Below the pieces are notes generated by a model. It searched no databases. It was given only the letters and a program-made list of their open reading frames with translations, and had not been told where the DNA came from. Of a stretch of 64,000 nt of DNA, positions 1 through 10,900 are shown piece after piece (position 1 is the first letter of the stretch; each line of letters opens with the position of its first letter). Both the position numbers and the translations under genes were made by a program. This DNA comes from Daphnia carinata (lineage: Eukaryota; Arthropoda; Branchiopoda; Diplostraca; Daphniidae). The stretch is from assembly GCF_022539665.2 (NCBI RefSeq), contig NC_081333.1, forward strand, positions 8,058,971 through 8,122,970. The letters run 5' to 3'.

Positions 1-204
1 GTATGTATAATTTGCGTAGGAACATCTATAAATAAAACTTCAATAGTTAAGGCATGGCGTTTGTTAAAGAGGAACTAATAACCTCACCTTTACACCGAGA
101 AGACCACCTTCATCTGTGGCAAGAAGTTGCATTTCTTCTGTATTTATAAATGATTTTTGACGCCCTTCGTATCCTGTTTTTCCCTTAGGCACATTTCCAA
201 GGAG
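1..204 (-). CDS. 3' part of an unrecognised protein-coding gene, cut by the window edge
   Basis: Two coding pieces can be seen. An exon at 88-204 encodes 39 codons (LLGNVPKGKTGYEGRQ near its start, LLATDEGGLLGVK at its end). It is bounded by an acceptor (GTTAG, intron side 205-206) and a good donor (AAG|GTGAGG). A 62-nt intron (26-87, ending TTTATAG) leads in phase 0 to a second exon at 25-1 (MFLRKLYI) that runs off the window. The composition is coding-like and the intron size matches the neighbours. I do not recognise the family. The first exon is not resolved: minus-strand ATGs occur at 422, 413 and 350, and a TATA-like TATAAAAAT lies at 431-439. No upstream exon joins with a convincing donor. 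The gene would lie head to tail behind SURF6, whose stop is about 306 bp upstream of this exon. Confidence 0.6.
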
Positions 205-510
205 CTAACGTTTACCAAATTACATCACATACTACACTGAAATTTAAGAAAGCTATGATCTTGCCGTTAACAAAAACACAAATAAAGACAAATCAATTTA
301 AATTATTTTCGTCCACGAAAGATCTTTTGTTATAAGAGTGGGTGACTAATGAAATCATTAAACCCTTCAAAATGAATCCAAAACTTTTTTTTCTTCAAAT
401 TTTCCACGATCATGGAAGGCATGCCAGTATATTTTTATACAAAACTATCACGACACGGCTTGCACACGATAGGACACAGGTCGGCTCATCCATGAATCAG
501 TGTCGGTCAA

Positions 511-1735
511 TCATACGATAAATTTGCCTTTTTTCGCTAATCGATTAAGTTTCTTTTCTTTTTTCTCGGTCTTCTTCTTCCCGATGTTGGCTTTTCTCTT
601 CTTCTGTTGGTCTTCTTTTCTCTTCTCTTGCGCTTCGATTCGTTCATCCCATTTCTTTTTGCTTTGTTGCTTCATTTTTTCTCGCTTCTTAATCGATTTT
701 GCCAGCAACTCTACGTTGTCTTTCACCTATGGTAATACAGAAATGTAAAAGTTTATGAAGATCTAAAAAAAAATGTTTGGTAATCGAAAGTTTACCTTGA
801 CACCCTCAGCTCTTTGCAGAGCACCTTCCCATGCTTGTTTCTCTTCAATACTCCTTGCTCTTTCTACTTCACCTTTGCCTTCCAAATGTTTGACTTTTTC
901 TTTCACTTTTTTAATTTTAATGAGTGCTGCCTTTGGATCTAAGGTGGTCTTTTTCTGGATTGGTGATGGAGTTGTCAACTCTCCAAAATCAAATTTGCTG
1001 AAAACCATGCGACCTTCACTGTTGAAAATTGGCTTTGGTGGTCTGCTTGTTACGGTTGGCTCAGGAATTTCTGTTTTGACAGACTCTGTAAGTGAAGAGG
1101 TTGATGATACAGATGCTGCCTTGGTAGCTTGTGCAAGTTTTGCAATTTTGGACCTCATCTTGTTATTTTTCCTTTTTAGTTTCTTCTTCTCCAATTTATC
1201 TAATTTCCGTTTAAGTTTCGTTTTCATTTTCTTATCGGACAAATCCAGTTTTTTACCTGAAATTAGATGGCATAAGCTGGCTGGCCTTCCTTAAATATAA
1301 ATGTTAACACATACCTGTGAACTGTGAGAGCTTAGCTGCTAGACGTTCTTTCAGTTCTTCAGGATTGGAAGCACGGTTCCCGGTGTCAAATTTCTGGGTA
1401 GAACTGTTGTGGTCATCACCAGCCTTGTTACCATCGAGATCTTGTACTGTAGAAACACCCTGAGTTGGAATATTGGTCAGTAGGCTAGAAATGAAAAGGT
1501 CCTCAGAAGAGAGTTGCGTCTTTAAAGCGGCGATGTCAATGGGCCCTCGCTTTTTATCAAGCTCTTGATCTTTTGGGTCCATTTTCTTTAAATTTTGTTT
1601 AGACGACACTTTCAAGTTCTTGTTTTCCGCTTTACCATTTACCAAAACTGCCGGAGCCATCACTGGACCGGAAGAATCCTTTTTTGAAGAAGATTTCCTA
1701 TTATCTATTCTTCCACTTGCGACAGATTTACTCAT
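511..1735 (-). CDS. Surf6: Surfeit locus protein 6 homologue (SURF6/Rrp14), ribosome biogenesis factor
   Basis: Three exons, 1735-1315, 1256-796 and 726-511, give 365 aa, close to human SURF6 (361 aa). The introns are 58 nt (donor CAG|GTATGT) and 69 nt (AAG|GTAAAC to CATAG). The family is nucleolar, binds nucleic acid and acts in pre-rRNA processing and early 60S assembly; yeast Rrp14 is the counterpart. Seen in the sequence: a Ser/Lys-rich N-terminus; a basic stretch at residues about 148-175; the conserved block PIFNSEGRMVFSKFDF at 216-231; then WEGALQRAEGVKVKDN across the exon 2/3 junction (282-297), matching the SURF6 core; and a Lys/Arg-rich helical tail to the C-terminus (KKGKFIV) that can serve as nucleolar localisation signal. 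Part of the opposite strand of exon 2 is also open, but that is a shadow of this exon. The start is the first ATG of the exon. Confidence 0.95.
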
Positions 1736-2214
1736 TAAAAACTAGAGTTATTTGAAGTTAACCAAACGTTTCCTTCACAACTGCTAGAGTAGACACGTTT
1801 TTGTACTGGTAATCGCCATCTTGCTTACACTTCAAACACAGCACCTAGTGAGTATATTGAAAACCAAAAGTAGGACGAGAAAATTGGATGAAATGGTTAT
1901 CAGGAATTAGCATTTCCGTACAAATGAACAACTTGTTTAGGGGCTGTCGATGATTACAATTGTTGACGCGATTACCCAGATGCCAATTTGGTTTTTTACC
2001 TTTCTTCTAAAAAGGTAACGGCTATCCAAAACGCGATGCGAATTATCGCCCTTTCCACACAACAATCATCTGCTTAAAATTGATCAGCGACATACTGAAG
2101 CGCATGCTATAGAACATTCAGTCGGTTACCTCGTAAGCAAAAATGGCCTTATAAACCTGACGATACTTCACTTAATAGGAGAAGCCTTCCGATACCCATC
2201 ATTTATGTAGAATT
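1736..2214. other. Intergenic: SURF6 upstream region and Mpv17-like 3' flank
   Basis: About 680 bp separate the SURF6 start (1735) from the Mpv17-like stop (2415). It should hold the SURF6 promoter and 5' UTR together with the 3' UTR of the Mpv17-like gene. I see no reading frame of note, no repeat and no clear TATA box. Confidence 0.6.
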
Positions 2215-2216
2215 TT

Positions 2217-2222
2217 TTTATT
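2217..2222 (-). terminator. Poly(A) signal AATAAA for the Mpv17-like gene
   Basis: AATAAA on the minus strand about 195 nt past the Mpv17-like stop codon. It is the first canonical hexamer I see after that stop, so it is the likely polyadenylation signal and implies a 3' UTR of about 0.2 kb. A hexamer alone is weak evidence in AT-rich DNA. Confidence 0.45.
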
Positions 2223-2414
2223 TTTGAAAAATACGCCAAATGAAAAAGGTTACCACGTTTTAGAGGTTGTTGTAAACAAGTCTTATGAAGACTAAAATAC
2301 TAAATACTTTAATTTTGACGAAAATGAAACCCTCGTCTTCAGATTGTCCTCTAATGACGATTGGTAACAAAAGCCTATAAAAAATAGTGACTTAAATTCT
2401 TTTATCATCATCAT

Positions 2415-3131
2415 TCACCATAAAAACTTTATGATTACCAAATATGTATTCCAAAAAACTGCCACAACTTGAGCAACAAGTACTCTGTGCTGTAGAGGTA
2501 CAAAATAGAAATTAACCATCTGTACCATTGGCCAAACCTATGGAGAAATGTAGAAACTGTAATCCAGGCTTTAGGAACATATTTGATTATAGTTTGTAGT
2601 AAACCTTCCAATTGGTGAGCAAAATTTCTGGAAGATCTTGTTCCACTCGGGCAGCTATTTTTTGAGGGTTTTCCCCATTTAGGGTTCCCATTGTGCTCAA
2701 AAAAATTACAAGAAAAGTTGGAGCAAATAACAATTGATCAGCTGCAACTTTGAGCAGGACACCCTTTGCACCCGTAGATCTGATGTAATGATCTAAGATA
2801 TTGTACCATCCTCGAATAGCAGGTCCCTGACAGATTGAGAACTTTGTTGCACAGTAATAAGAACTCTTAAATAGTAATACTAACAGCAACGAAGAAACCG
2901 AATCCCGCAAATTTCACCGTTCGCAAGAAATTATATTCCTTAGCTCCTTTCTTTTCAACGAATACTTGAGACAAGAAGTCTCCCGTTCCCATGAGAATTG
3001 CTAGAAAAACACGTTAGTAGGCGAATGAATTGTGAAAAATTCTAAATACTAAATATGCCTGTTTGAACAGCCTGAATCCCGTAAGGATATTTGTGAAGGA
3101 TTTTGTTATATATTCTTGAAACAGTTGACAT
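2415..3131 (-). CDS. Mpv17: Mpv17/PMP22 family four-helix membrane protein
   Basis: Four exons (3131-3059, 3000-2885, 2826-2605, 2537-2415) give 177 aa, against 176 aa for human MPV17. Residues 1-24 carry the family start ([17 protein letters not shown]), followed by [10 protein letters not shown] (27-36), [18 protein letters not shown] around the exon 2/3 junction, [11 protein letters not shown] in the middle, GTLNG, and the C-terminal signature [21 protein letters not shown] followed by VAVFWNTYL. These are the usual four hydrophobic segments of the family, which lies in the mitochondrial inner membrane (MPV17/Sym1) or the peroxisomal membrane (PXMP2). MPV17 loss depletes mtDNA in mammals. 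The sequence fits the Mpv17 branch best, but a paralogue is possible. The introns are 58, 58 and 67 nt. Intron 1 appears to use a GC donor (CAG|GCATAT); a GT donor 9 nt downstream would add three residues. The last residues (VIKFLW) differ from the usual SWK ending, so a further small exon cannot be excluded. Confidence 0.92.
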
Positions 3132-3311
3132 GATTGATTCAGATAAGAACACTGGAAATAAAAATCACTGAAAATATTCGTGTGCTTAACACGATTGCCA
3201 TATCGCAAGAAAAGCCAGAGAAATATTCGCAGAATTTTGAACAAGTTTTCGGAAGTGGCCGCGAGCCTCCAGCAAAATCATCTTTCGCAGCTCTTGTTCT
3301 TCAGCAACTTA

Positions 3312-4973
3312 TTATGATCCAGTGCCTTTTAAGCAATTGAAAATTCTGGTTCCTCTCAGCTGTTGGGTTATTTCATTCATAAAGCTTATGATGTAGCTCT
3401 CTTTCTCCATTCGTTTTGATTCAAATATCAGTACCAATGTTAGTCGCGGCTCCACACGTTGAAGAAAATAAGTCCGCTGCACCTAAAAGGACGTACACAA
3501 TGGGTATTTGATATAGATTCATATCACGTACTATTATAGATATGTGAAAGAGTTACCCTATGATCAAATACGTAAACTAACTTCTCGTAATTAGACAATT
3601 CCTGTATCCGATCCGCTAGAAGCATAATTACGCTTGGCCAATAAGGAATTTCTCGAATAGATTTCTACAAAACCAATAATATGTCTAAGTTCATGAATGA
3701 TAAATTGGCTGACCAGCGTCAAAACTAGCAGTACATCAGGAGAAGTGAAGATACAAGGGTATGAATCTAGTCCTTTAGGAGTGTCCACAGGTTTACTGGG
3801 ATGAACATAACCCGGTCCTCGGAATGAATCAAGACCATTCACATCAAGTATTAAAGAAACTGCACGAGCATCAGCTTTTCTCTGAAAGGCTTGGATCCTA
3901 GAGCCCACAAGTAGGAAATAATTTGGCCTGATAGTTATCTACAAAAGAATAAATGCATTACAGATTCACATAGTCTAAACTTTGCTTGGCACACAAGGCT
4001 TTTAAATCCTGAGGCGTGGAATATTTAGAAAGTACTTCATAAAAGTAGAGAGTGAATTTTGAAACACTCAAACACTTGAATTTCACCAGCCACTGATAAA
4101 GTTGAGGCGATGTAGGTGTTTTGAAAAGCCCTAATCTCCTGGTTTCTCTCAACTGAAAAATTTTTGCCCAAGTATCCAGTTTGGCCTGAGTTTCATTAAT
4201 TTTCAAAAGAGCTGGGAGATAATTCCATGAAGCCATTTCTACATTTGCATCTAGCAAATGTTCAAGTATCTCACATTCATGAGAAAATGAAGATTTTAGT
4301 GGTGCCATTAATGGATGGTGAAATTTTGTATCATTCGTTTGACTCAGTTTATGAATTTGAGGTAGAAGTTCTTCCAGATTGTTTTGTTTTAACGTACCAA
4401 AGGCGGACAGTTTTTCATAACTACAAAAGAAACAAACTGGTTATGACATTGTATCTTGTTATGTTAGAAAAAAAATTAATGTACAATTCCATTAGCTCAA
4501 GTCTGGCAGAAGCAAATTGAGCAAGTTGGCCAAGTAGATGAACAACAAGCAAATCTAGTTGTGTAACTTTTGAGAACTCTTCTGTCCGTCTACATTCCAT
4601 TCTTAAAGTATCATAGGCAGATTTCAATGAGTTCTCTTTCCTTAGGAAAGATTTTGGCACAAGAAACAAGAGAGCCATGTATGATTTTTCAGTTGTAGCA
4701 AGTTGAGATAAGGTTCCCATGAGATAAGGCCAGATGCCATTTTGATTCTTATTTGTGTCACGTTCCCTATCCTGCATACATATTTCAATGTAGTGTGAAT
4801 AGCATCTTTAACATTAGACATGTTAACAGAAATCTTCTAAGAAACGGAAATGTAAAATAAAAAAAAATACGTACTACAGCATCTTTGCATTTATCGAACG
4901 AAGACTGAGCTAAGCCATTGAAATAGGTCTGAAGGAAATTTTCTTCCCTGTTGGTTGTTGCAAGATCTGCCAT
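3312..4973 (-). CDS. Kics2: KICSTOR complex subunit KICS2 (C12orf66 homologue)
   Basis: Six exons (4973-4875, 4771-4485, 4420-3962, 3897-3735, 3664-3557, 3482-3312) give 428 aa; human KICS2 is about 445 aa. The introns are 103, 64, 64, 70 and 74 nt with GT-AG ends, and phases close throughout. Recognisable blocks in order: FNGLAQSSFDKCKDAV (18-33), the equivalent of human FSYDKAKDNV; a helix with LSQLATTEKSYMALLFL; FYEKLSAFG across exons 2/3; KFHHPLMAPLKSSFSHECEI; WAKIFQLRETRR; FTLYFYEVLS; AVSLILDVNGLDSFRGPGY; YWPSVIMLLADRI; VQRTYFLQRVEPRLTLVLIFE; and SFMNEITQQLRGTRIF near the end. KICS2 joins KPTN, ITFG2 and SZT2 to recruit GATOR1 to the lysosome, restraining mTORC1 when amino acids or glucose are low. 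The ATG (AGAAAATGG) has A at -3. The stop lies only 180 bp from the Mpv17-like start, so the two genes may share flanking signals. Confidence 0.94.
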
Positions 4974-7900
4974 TTTCTGGCCATTTCCTTGATGAGAGTT
5001 TTCACTGTTTGTAAATGTTCTTTATAGGTTGCAAGCTATAGGAGTGACTGAAAATATGAGATAATGGCCAAAGTATTAGGGAGTGCCTAAAACAGTAAAA
5101 TAGGTTTTCGACTAAAACGTGAAACTCAAAGTGGAGTTCAAATTGTTGTTCTGCGATTTAGACGCTTTAGGCCTTTTTGGCAAAAAAATTAATAAATAGA
5201 AAAATATCGTTGCAAGAAAATTTTGGGAAACAAGCGAAACGGTGACGGAAAGCCGCCCTCTTTTGTCAAATATTCAAAGGCACTATTAACATGCGACTAT
5301 ATATGCAAGACTCCTAAGCCTATACACTTCCATTTCAACTTCAACTGTTGAAAAGTATTCGTGGGGTTATGCAACATTTGCTAGATCATCGCCAACCCGC
5401 TCAAAAAAAAGTACGAGAGGTGGTAGAAAATATAGCTTGTGCTAATGCCTCTTGGATAAGCCGAAATATTAGAATATTGTTGTAGTTCACGAACGCCTTC
5501 AATTTCGGTGAATGTATTGTATGTTCTAGTAATACCTGAGACTCTATGTAGCCTATTGCTGTTCTCAATACTCTTCTTCTTGAATCCAGCGCCTTACTAT
5601 GCTTTCCGTGCAAATAACCTAAGTACGTACATACGTAAATTTTATGAAACACCATGCCATTGCTATTTTCTTAGTAGCAAAAGAACGACAAGCTTTTTCT
5701 GCATGCGGCTCTATGCAATACAATATACTAATAGTTCATTGAGGCAACAGAAAACACGTTGATAAAGTGAAAGCCGTCAACCGTATATTTATTAATTGCA
5801 AGAGGGCCGGAGCAGAGAGAAAAAAAATTCTTTCAGTATTTACAATACACAACAAGAGTGGAGACAATCGAACGTAAGAACCCGTCGATCATGTCATCCA
5901 AATCGAAAAACCCAGCCCCTATTTGAAAAAAATATTACAGAGTACAGAGACGGGTTGAATGATGAATGTTGTAACAGCCATCTAAAAAAGAAATTTGACA
6001 ATAAAACAAAAGAAATCAAAGACAAAACCCTTCTCTATAACGTTATTCGACAAATAACGAGAATAAAAGAAAAGCCGTTTTCTACAGAGATATGAAAAAG
6101 GACGGTCTCCAGGAAATTTGCAATACACACTTATGCACAATTTTTGTTTTGAGTGGAAAAAAGAAAAAGAAAAAGAAAAAAATTAAAAGAAAAAAAAAAT
6201 GTTGATCTCTGTTTTACTGATTGAAAAATTAAATAAACTCTGTCATGGTTGGTTCGGCTACACAAGCTTTTTGACATGTTGTCCAATGGTCTCTTTATTA
6301 TATAGGTCACCCAACGACCCGACGCCATTCGAATTCACACGCACACGTTCACGCACACAAATAATAATAATAAAAAAAAACACATACATACACAAACCTT
6401 CCCTAGCACACGCAGTTTGGTTTACATTCTTTCTACAAGGAAAAGCAAAACAGCGTAGAGACCCACCCCAACATGGTTGCTGTCCAACAATGCTTTTCTC
6501 TCTAATGTTTTGATAATTACAAAATAATCTAGACTGTGTGAAACTGGGAAGAGCCATTTTAAAGAAAGACACATTTGAAGAATGAAATGCAGAGAAAAAG
6601 AAAAAGAGACAGACCAGGGCCCACTTGCAAATGAAAATAAAAACGAGCGGAAAACAAGGAAAAACAAACATAAACGAAAAGAATGTCCAAGTAATAGCCA
6701 AATTGACAGAAAAAGGAGCGGTCATATACATTCACGGACAACATCCCAAACTGCGTTCAAACTATGTAAAAGACGGGTGAACGCAGTAGGGAGATGACGG
6801 CGCCATCACCGAAGATGCTCGAAAATGACGTCAATTCCACTCCCCGTAGTAAGACGCTCGCGACGGCGCTGCAATTGGGACATAACTGCGCGGTATCGGC
6901 AAGCGGCCGTAGATGCGGGAGTAAGCCGAGTCTGTGAGCTCTGTTTCTAAAAGCGGCAATAAAAACAGTTTTAAAAAATTGATTGTGGATTTCAAAAAAT
7001 TGAATTAATATCGTCGAGAAGTAAAGTTCATTATGTTGTGTCTAGAGTTCATCGTTTCCTTGCACCCCGAGCCTGCTATATTTATGCTTTCAATCTGACA
7101 GCTTTTCTATAGTCAGACAAAACAAGGGCTGCCCATCGGATATTTACAAGATGTTATTCACTGTAGCCATAAACAAAATAGGTTGCTACTTTAGAAACGA
7201 GTAACATATCCATAAAAACAGCAACCGCCTGCTATTTTTTCCGTTTGACACGAAGACTATTCATATCACTGGTTGCAAGAATGTACGATCGAAGCGAGAG
7301 CAAAATACGTTGCAAATAAAAATGACAAATAGAATGCTGCACAGTCTCAGATAACTAAAGAAAACAAGACAAAGACAGAAGGAAAGAGAGAGAAGCAACT
7401 TTGTCGCAATGCCTTACCAGCAATAACAAAAAAAATACAGCGGAGAGAAAGTAGCCCAACAACCTGGTCATGCATCCCAATAACACTCCCATTCTGCTGC
7501 GTCTGGTCGAGCAATAAACAAAAAAGAGAGAAAGAATTTGATCACCCATCGATTCACAAAATCGTGGTAACAGTTTTTGTTTTCATTTTGTAAGATGCCG
7601 TCATGAAGAACACAGCTGGAAGCTGAGCGGAAGAAAGTACAGATTTTTTTTTTCTTTACATTTTTTAGGAAAAATAAGTCTTCATGTCTAAACGGCAGTC
7701 AACGAGTAACGGAAAATAGCCATAATGGTCACAACATAGCGGTTACTGATTTTCGTACGAGCGAAAAGCAACCGAATGTAGGATGACGTGAAGACATTAT
7801 GTGGATGTACCGTTGGGAAATGTTGCCATCTCGGTTGCGGTCGTCGGTTGTCGTCTTTGTGGATATGTAGGTAGCGAACGTAAGGAAATATAAGGAACAT

Positions 7901-7987
7901 ATAGGAATGGAATGAAAAAAAATAAGGGGAAAAATAAGAGGGTAAAAAGAAGGAAAGGAGTAGGGTGGCGTCAGTGACTTCGATTTT
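4974..7987. other. Region between KICS2 and expansion; no firm gene
   Basis: The first few hundred bases should hold the KICS2 5' UTR and promoter; the right part should hold the 3' UTR of the expansion gene. Minus-strand AATAAA motifs at 6294-6299 and 5788-5793 are possible ends for a long expansion 3' UTR. An 84-codon ATG frame lies at 5401-5655 on the minus strand, unrecognised and with the opposite strand also open. A GC-rich patch at about 6780-6960 contains a CRE palindrome. The rest is AT-rich with A runs at 6155-6200. Confidence 0.5.
6826..6833. promoter_or_regulatory. CRE-type palindrome TGACGTCA in a GC-rich patch
   Basis: An exact TGACGTCA (the CREB/ATF consensus) lies in a CpG-rich stretch (about 6780-6960) that stands out from the AT-rich surroundings. 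It is about 1.85 kb upstream of the KICS2 ATG and 1.15 kb past the expansion stop, so it may belong to a KICS2 promoter, an unseen gene or a 3' UTR. Binding is inferred from the motif only. Confidence 0.35.
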
Positions 7988-10900
7988 TTAGCTGTACGGT
8001 GTGCTGAGGGTGCGGATGTTTGCCACAGCTTTCTTGTACGTCTTGATCGTCGTGGCCGTGTCTGTCAGCGTAATATAGAAGAAGTACATGTCAAAGCTGG
8101 CCGATTTTGCACTATTTTGTCAGGTTTCATGAGCGCAAATCGACAAGGATGTAGTCAACACAATTTTCATTGCGATTAAAATAGAATACTGAAAAGTCAT
8201 TGGTACAGGATCAAGTTAGACTAGAAACTACATCTAAACTTCAGTTCGGAACCGGGTAGTATCAGCTTGTCATTCTGAGCGACCCTTTTATAGTTTTGTC
8301 CGAACCGAGAGTCCATAAAAAGAAGTTATAGGTCGATAGATGAATGCCAAATACAGAGTGAGAGAGAGAGAAAGAAACGAAGAAAGATGAATGGCTAGTC
8401 AAGAGCTGAAAGACTTTCTATTCGGGGTAGAATCCAAAGGTACGGTATGGGAATGGGAAAGGACTCACCTGGGCTGTATCCGTGTAATTGGGATGGATGG
8501 GAAGGTACCCACGACGTAGGATTGCGTTCGAAAGGATAAGCTTTCCATAACCGGTGGATATCGGGTGTGACGCTGCTCTGCAGCGAGGCTGTGCGTTTCG
8601 CGTACGAAAAATGGGAAAAAGCAAGGGAAATGAGATCAATAAAAAAAAAAGGAAACCAAGTCTCGAGCTTTGACGATTTCCTTTCTCACGGTCGCCATTT
8701 TTCTTTAAGCATTCCAGCAGTCTTTGTTATCCCACATGACTCCCTTTATTGAAAATTGGCAATTTTTTTGTTTGTATTCCTTCCCCCTTTTTTTCGTTTG
8801 TCTACTTTGATTTTAAAAACAGCGACCGTGCGGATGGAAACGACGAGGCTGTGTAGGTGGACGCCAACCATAGGAAAGGGAAAGTTCGTTTCACGTTAGG
8901 GAATATAATAATGAATGTAAAAAAAAAAATATCGTGATTCAGTGCGACACCATAAGACCATAAAACGTGTCACCCAGGTATAAAAAGATGCGTTGTGGAC
9001 GTTCAGCTAGTTTTATAAACAGTTTTGTGCAATGGGAAAAAAAAAAATAGGCGTCAAAACCAATTACCCATTCCACTGTCGAAGCTTCGCGAATGCCACA
9101 TTTGATGGGCCTGCATGGGATGTCCGTGGGACAAGGCGGCCTGGTATGTGCCTACGTGAGGAGTCATCTTCATCTTGATTTCAGTTCCACTCTCTTTGAC
9201 CGGCTCCTTCGTGTTCTTGTTCTTGACAAAGTTGGAGACGCGAGCACGTAGACCGCAGTAATAGGGATCGTCTGTTCAATCGGGATAAAAAAAAAAGAAA
9301 AAAAAAAGCACGAATAATGAAACCATGATTTCATGAACGGGGGAAAAAAGTAAACAAAAATAAATAAATGAAAAAGAAAAAGTGCAACGACCCATACACA
9401 ATTGATTCACAAAGTACAAAAGATACGGTAAAAAGAGAGAGGTTCACTGTCCCGTCCTTGCCAAGTCATCATTAACGAGTGGAAAGCTGCCCTGCGTCAT
9501 TATCGCGGTAGCTAGTACCTTTACGAAACCAATCCGTTCGTCACACACACACACACATGCATCAGTGAAAGTGCCTCTGTCCAGATTGGACATCGACACA
9601 ACATGTTGCCACACGCGAAATTGCTACCGGCACTGAGTATCCAATCACGCCAATGTTGAGGGGAACAAAGCCGCAACACCTCGACACGGTTGTTGGATCG
9701 TTTGTTCATTAATACTAGGGTACGCACTTGCGGCGCTGATGATTCGTTGTACTTAATTGTAGAAACTCTCACCGTATTTTTTGTCGGTCGACAATAGCTT
9801 TTCCTTGCTGGGACGGGTTGTGGCAAAGGCTTTGTATCCGTTCTCGTCAATCTCGTCGTAATCCGGCTGCAAAAAAAAATCAAGGATTTTTTCGTTAAAT
9901 ACGCAATACAAAATCAAAATTTTTTTAATCACGGCTCACTCACTTTTGGAATGTTGGAGCCATAGATGCCATTATCGCGTGGTGGCAGCTTTGGTGGTTT
10001 GTCGCCACGTTTAGTACCAACGACGCCGTTAGAATTGGCCGGAGCGGAACCGCTTCCGTTGTTGCTGTTGCCGTTGTGCGACGAGCTGCCGCTCGAGCCG
10101 CTGCCAGCCACACTGTACGGGTCCTCGTCGGGGATCGGGATGCGCGGTCGGTTGCGGATGTCGTTGCGCTTACTAACAGGTGGCATCTTTGATTTGAGCA
10201 TATCCATGGCCACAATGTTGACGATCATGACCCAGCAAGGACAGTTGAGCAGCTCCATATCGTTCTTGGCGAAGGCAATGGCCGTGATGCATTGCATCTC
10301 CAACTTGCGGCGGTCCGGGTAGGCGCGTTTCAGCTCGCGGGACACGTTCTGCTGGAACTTTTTCATATCAAACAGCTGCGCGACGATGGAATCGTGACGA
10401 GAATAGCAACGAAATCAAGGAAAAAGAACGGAAGAACAAACGGAGATTAGTTTCACAGTACGACAGATGGCTCTGAATGTTTCTTTTACCAGGTAACCCT
10501 TGCCGAATTCCAAAGCTCCTTGCGGCAGCTTAAGGATGTCGTTGCCGATGCCGTTCTCATCTGAAGTGTTCTTGATGTAGATGTTGCTCTTGGAGACGCG
10601 CTTGATGTGGATGTTGCCTTTCTCGTCCATGCGCACCTTGGCGCCCTCGCCGATTTGACGCTTGGCCTCCTCGGTCCGGTTGTCGCGCATCGGGTTGTCG
10701 AAACCGTTCAATCCGATCCTATACGAATGAAGGGCAAAAAGCGAAAGGACGAATTAATATCAATACAGGCCTCCCGCTTATACGAGCACATTTAATCATT
10801 TTGTAAATCAAATTGCTGAACCGAAAGTTCCACCGTTATCATCAGCTGTGGCATTCTTTGGTTTTTATTTCTTATTTTTTTCCATTTGGCTGCATCTCGA

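Noticed and set aside
3939-3969. A first KICS2 model with a 31-nt intron, giving ITIRPNYF at the junction.
   Set aside because: The intron is too short. Donor CT|GTAATG with acceptor CTCTAG gives 64 nt and an ungapped match to human KICS2.
10000-10010. RGD in the expansion product (TKRGDKPP), considered as an integrin-binding site.
   Set aside because: The protein has no signal peptide or membrane segment and an intracellular MH2 domain, so an extracellular role is not supported.
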